Assembly (NCBI RefSeq): GCF_934754925.1
Contig: NZ_CAKVJA010000035.1
Coordinates: 1 to 27,650, forward strand
Reading direction: 5' to 3'
Length of the DNA stretch: 27,650 nt
From: an uncultured Clostridium sp.
Lineage (GTDB): Bacteria; Bacillota; Clostridia; Clostridiales; Clostridiaceae
The notes under the pieces are model-generated. The model saw nothing but the letters and a program-made list of their open reading frames with translations. It did not search any database and was not told where the DNA came from. Positions 25,036-27,650 of the stretch are shown piece by piece. The position numbers and the translations under genes were made by a program. Every line of letters starts with the position of its first letter. Within the stretch, counting starts at the first letter, position 1.

Positions 25036-26043
25036 TTATTTCTCCTTCATCATTAAATAAATAAAATATGGTACTCCAAATATTGATACTGTTATTCCTA
25101 CTGGAATTTCAATTGGAGAGAATAAGTTTCTTGAAACAGCATCTGCAAGAATAACTATAATAATACTTATCATTGCTGAAACAGTAATAAACTTTTTATG
25201 ATAAGGACCAACTAACTTTCTTGCAATATGAGGAGATATAAGACCTAAAAACCCTATATTACCCGCAAAAGCTGTTGCTGTTCCAGCTAAAATAACTGCA
25301 AAAGTTAAGAATTTTTTTCTTTCCTTTTCTAAATTTAAACCTAATGATATTGCTAATTCATCTGAAAGGTTTAAAACATCTAACTTTTTATGATTTAATA
25401 AAACTACTATAAACATTAAAGCTACTATTGGAATTATTACCTTTGCATAACTCCATCCTGACCCCCAAAGGCTTCCAGATGTCCAAACTAATACTCTATT
25501 ATAATCTCCAACTCCACCTCTAAAAGTAAAGAATGTTATAAAAGCATTAAGTCCTGCATTTAACCCAATTCCAATTAATAAAAGTCTTTTAGGCTTTATT
25601 CCTTTTCTACTAGACATCATATATATTATGAATGCTGTAACTGCAGCTCCTATTATAGCCATAGCAGGTAATACAAAAATAGATAATTGTCCAAGCTCAC
25701 TATAATATGCTCCAGTTGAATATGTAATGAATAATACTGCTGCAACTGCTGCTCCAGCATTTATACCTATTATTCCTGTATCTGCTAAATCATTTTTTGT
25801 TATAGTTTGAAGAATTGCTCCTGCTGTTGATAATGCAATTGCCACAAATATACCAACTAAAAGTCTTGGAAGTCTAATAGTTAATATTGCTGTGTTTTGA
25901 AGTTTTGTTCCATTTCCTAAAAGAGTATTAATAACCTCTCCAGGTGAAATCTTATATGTACCCCAACATAGTGTAACCATAAAAGAGACTACTAATAAAA
26001 TAAGCAAAACCGATATAACTAATTTAAACTTTTTCTTATTCAT
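25036..26043 (-). CDS. FecCD-family permease, second subunit
   Basis: An inner-membrane permease of 335 residues with about 9-10 hydrophobic segments, the first at ~10-28. Family landmarks are IRLPRLLVGIFVAIALSTAGAILQ (about 53-76), the inter-helix loop NRVLVWTSGSLWGSGW (about 181-196) and the conserved coupling segment FLGLISPHIARKLVGPYHK (about 267-285) that contacts the ATPase. It shares a TAATG with the preceding permease (one-base overlap), so translation is coupled. It pairs with the other permease as a heterodimeric channel for a ferric chelate. Confidence 0.93.
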   Translation of the reverse strand: MNKKKFKLVISVLLILLVVSFMVTLCWGTYKISPGEVINTLLGNGTKLQNTAILTIRLPRLLVGIFVAIALSTAGAILQTITKNDLADTGIIGINAGAAVAAVLFITYSTGAYYSELGQLSIFVLPAMAIIGAAVTAFIIYMMSSRKGIKPKRLLLIGIGLNAGLNAFITFFTFRGGVGDYNRVLVWTSGSLWGSGWSYAKVIIPIVALMFIVVLLNHKKLDVLNLSDELAISLGLNLEKERKKFLTFAVILAGTATAFAGNIGFLGLISPHIARKLVGPYHKKFITVSAMISIIIVILADAVSRNLFSPIEIPVGITVSIFGVPYFIYLMMKEK

Positions 26044-27035
26044 TATCCTCTCTCCTTTCTAGCCACTGATATAAAGAATGGTATTCCTATTAATGCTGTA
26101 AAAACTCCAATTGGTGTTTCATAAGGATTAAATATCATTCTTGCTGCAACATCTGCAAATGTTAAAAGAACTGCTCCAAGTAAAAATGAACATGGAATAT
26201 TTCTTCTATAATCTTCACCTAATAACTTTCTAACTATTTGAGGAACTATAAGCCCCACAAAAGCTATATTTTTACCAACTGCAACAGCTGCTGCACACAT
26301 TGGTATCATAACCATAAGAGTAATAAATCTTATTTTTTCTGGATTTTCTCCAAGTCCAATTGCAACATCATCACCTAAATTTAATATATTTATCTTTGGT
26401 GATAAGAATATGGCTATAATAAGCCCTATAACTCCTACTATAAATATTAATCTAAAATCTGCCCAACTTGCATTTCTAAAACCACCTGATACCCAAAATC
26501 CTATCATTTGAGATTGATTTGATAAAAGACCAATTACTGTAGTTAAAGAAATAAAAAATGTACTCATTGCTGTTCCCGCTAAAAGTATCTTTGCAATTGA
26601 GTTATTATTTGCTTTTTTTGATATAAATCCTAAAACTATTATTCCTGTTATTAATGCTCCTATAAAAGAAGCTATCATTACATTTTGAGTAGTTATTCCT
26701 ATTCCTGCTGCATAAAAAATAGCTATTACTAAAGTTGCTCCTTGGCTTATACCTAATATGGATGGTTCAGCTATTGGATTTCTAGTAACACCTTGAATCA
26801 TCGCTCCTGTTACTCCTAATACTCCACCTGTAAATAATACAGCCAGAGCCCTTGGAATACGTACATCCCTAACTAACATAAGTTCTAAAGTTTCACTATA
26901 GTTAAAGATACTATCCCAAATATCTGAAAACGTAATATGGACTGACCCTAGCCTAATGGCTAAAGTCAATCCTCCTATTAAGAGTAACAAACTACAAATT
27001 ACAAATATTATTGTACGTTTATTACTTTGTTTCAT
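26043..27035 (-). CDS. FecCD-family permease, first subunit
   Basis: A 330-residue polytopic permease, the partner of the next gene. Motifs are VRDVRIPRALAVLFTGGVLGVTGAMIQ (about 55-81), NPIAEPSILGISQGA (about 86-100), FWVSGGFRNASWADF (about 180-194) and the coupling segment FVGLIVPQIVRKLLG (about 257-271). The usual PHIxR is PQIVR here, a mild variation. It overlaps the binding-protein gene by 14 bases and the next permease by one, so the four importer parts are translated in series. Confidence 0.93.
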   Translation of the reverse strand: MKQSNKRTIIFVICSLLLLIGGLTLAIRLGSVHITFSDIWDSIFNYSETLELMLVRDVRIPRALAVLFTGGVLGVTGAMIQGVTRNPIAEPSILGISQGATLVIAIFYAAGIGITTQNVMIASFIGALITGIIVLGFISKKANNNSIAKILLAGTAMSTFFISLTTVIGLLSNQSQMIGFWVSGGFRNASWADFRLIFIVGVIGLIIAIFLSPKINILNLGDDVAIGLGENPEKIRFITLMVMIPMCAAAVAVGKNIAFVGLIVPQIVRKLLGEDYRRNIPCSFLLGAVLLTFADVAARMIFNPYETPIGVFTALIGIPFFISVARKERG

Positions 27036-27650
27036 TTAACATGTCACCTATTTCATCTACTAATATTTCTCTTCCAATTGGGCTATATCCTTGGTTAAAG
27101 TATGGTGATGATTCTAATATTACTACATTACCATTTTTAACTGCAGGTAAGTTGTTCCAAATGCTGTTTGCTTCTAATTGAGCTAAATCTTCATCTGTTG
27201 CTATTGCAAATATATAGTCAGCTTTAATTGCTGCTAATCCTTCATAAGTTACAACTGGTAAACTAATGTCAGTTTGTTCTGGCATTCCTTCTGGCTTAGC
27301 TAATCCCATATCGTTATATAATACATCACCAAATCCTGCACCATCAAAAACAAAGAATTGTCCACCACTTGCTAAGAATGAAAGATATGTTGTATCTTCA
27401 CCGTATTCCGCTTTGATTTTATCTCCAGCTTCTTTTGCTTTAGCTTCATAATTAGCTATCCATTCATTAGCAACATCTTCTTTACCAAATACTTTTCCTA
27501 AAGCTCTAACATCATCTTTCCAGTTTAAAGCTTCTAATTGAATCATAACTGTTGGAGCAATTTCACTTAATTGATCATACATTTTTTCTTGAACTGTTGA
27601 TATAACTATTAAGTCTGGATTTAAGTTCATAACTGCTTCTACATCCATAG
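27022..27650 (-). CDS. Siderophore-type ABC substrate-binding protein, 5' part outside the window
   Basis: The last 209 codons of a periplasmic-binding-type lipoprotein (FecB/FeuA/BtuF fold) that captures an iron chelate outside the membrane. Seen are MNLNPDLIVISTVQEKMYDQL with the usual PDLI strand, the long bridging helix (about VRALGKVFGKEDVANEWIANYEAKAK), FLASGGQFFVFDGAGFGDVLYNDMGL, and a C-terminal WNNLPAVKNGNVVILESSPYF as in FeuA-like proteins. The frame runs off the window's right edge, so signal peptide, lipobox and promoter (where a Fur box would be expected) cannot be seen. The first ATG in view (27648) is internal. Confidence 0.92.
   Translation of the reverse strand, partial: MDVEAVMNLNPDLIVISTVQEKMYDQLSEIAPTVMIQLEALNWKDDVRALGKVFGKEDVANEWIANYEAKAKEAGDKIKAEYGEDTTYLSFLASGGQFFVFDGAGFGDVLYNDMGLAKPEGMPEQTDISLPVVTYEGLAAIKADYIFAIATDEDLAQLEANSIWNNLPAVKNGNVVILESSPYFNQGYSPIGREILVDEIGDMLNETK

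Overview
The window is very AT-rich, gene-dense DNA from a Gram-positive anaerobe. Strong purine-rich ribosome sites, several TTG starts, an oxygen-sensitive iron-sulfur serine dehydratase, a DUF421/DUF4363 pair and a class II aldolase all point to Clostridium in the strict sense. The species cannot be fixed from the sequence alone. I see no rRNA, tRNA, CRISPR array, transposase or phage gene.

Layout. (1) 156-3534: fba (glycolytic aldolase) converges on a very divergent ThiM-like protein, followed by sdaAB-sdaAA on the minus strand. (2) 3535-6976: a ~110-base imperfect palindrome, an unusual nucleoside kinase, a repeat-bearing 437-base intergenic region, then a yetF-like/DUF4363 pair on the plus strand. 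(3) 7150-15463: a complete arginine cluster argG-H-C-J-B-D-F. It is preceded by a promoter overlapped by a perfect ARG-box match and by a folded leader, and is split between argJ and argB by a 25-bp perfect GC-rich hairpin. (4) 15532-19210, minus strand: a sucrose/fructan operon in decay. sacA is intact, but the fructokinase has an internal deletion and frameshift, a second GH32 gene has lost its N-terminus, and only the last ~29 codons of a sugar-binding protein remain upstream. (5) 19273-22945: a 37-kDa nucleoid-associated protein, then a LysR regulator divergent from an MFS transporter. (6) 22969-27650, minus strand: a siderophore-type ABC importer (binding protein cut by the window edge, two FecCD permeases, one ATPase) ending in an MFS exporter-like gene.

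How the genes work together. The arg cluster encodes glutamate-to-arginine synthesis by the acetyl-recycling route. ArgJ moves acetyl groups and can make N-acetylglutamate, ArgB/C/D make N-acetylornithine, ArgF makes citrulline, and ArgG/H finish arginine. ArgR probably represses at the promoter. The 12252-12313 hairpin may lower or re-time expression of argBDF. The sucrose region would have imported a fructosyl sugar, hydrolysed it (sacA, second GH32) and phosphorylated fructose. With its transporter remnant and broken kinase it can no longer work as a unit from this locus alone. The last operon would import ferric siderophore or a similar chelate, and the terminal MFS gene may export a siderophore or drug.

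The most unusual items are the argJ-argB hairpin, the active-site-less ThiM-like protein, the three separate lesions in the sucrose operon, the ~110-base palindrome at 3644-3754, the duplicated intergenic repeat at 5471-5666, and a 75-residue Ser/Asn-rich insert in the YetF-like protein. I found no clear new defence or mobile system.
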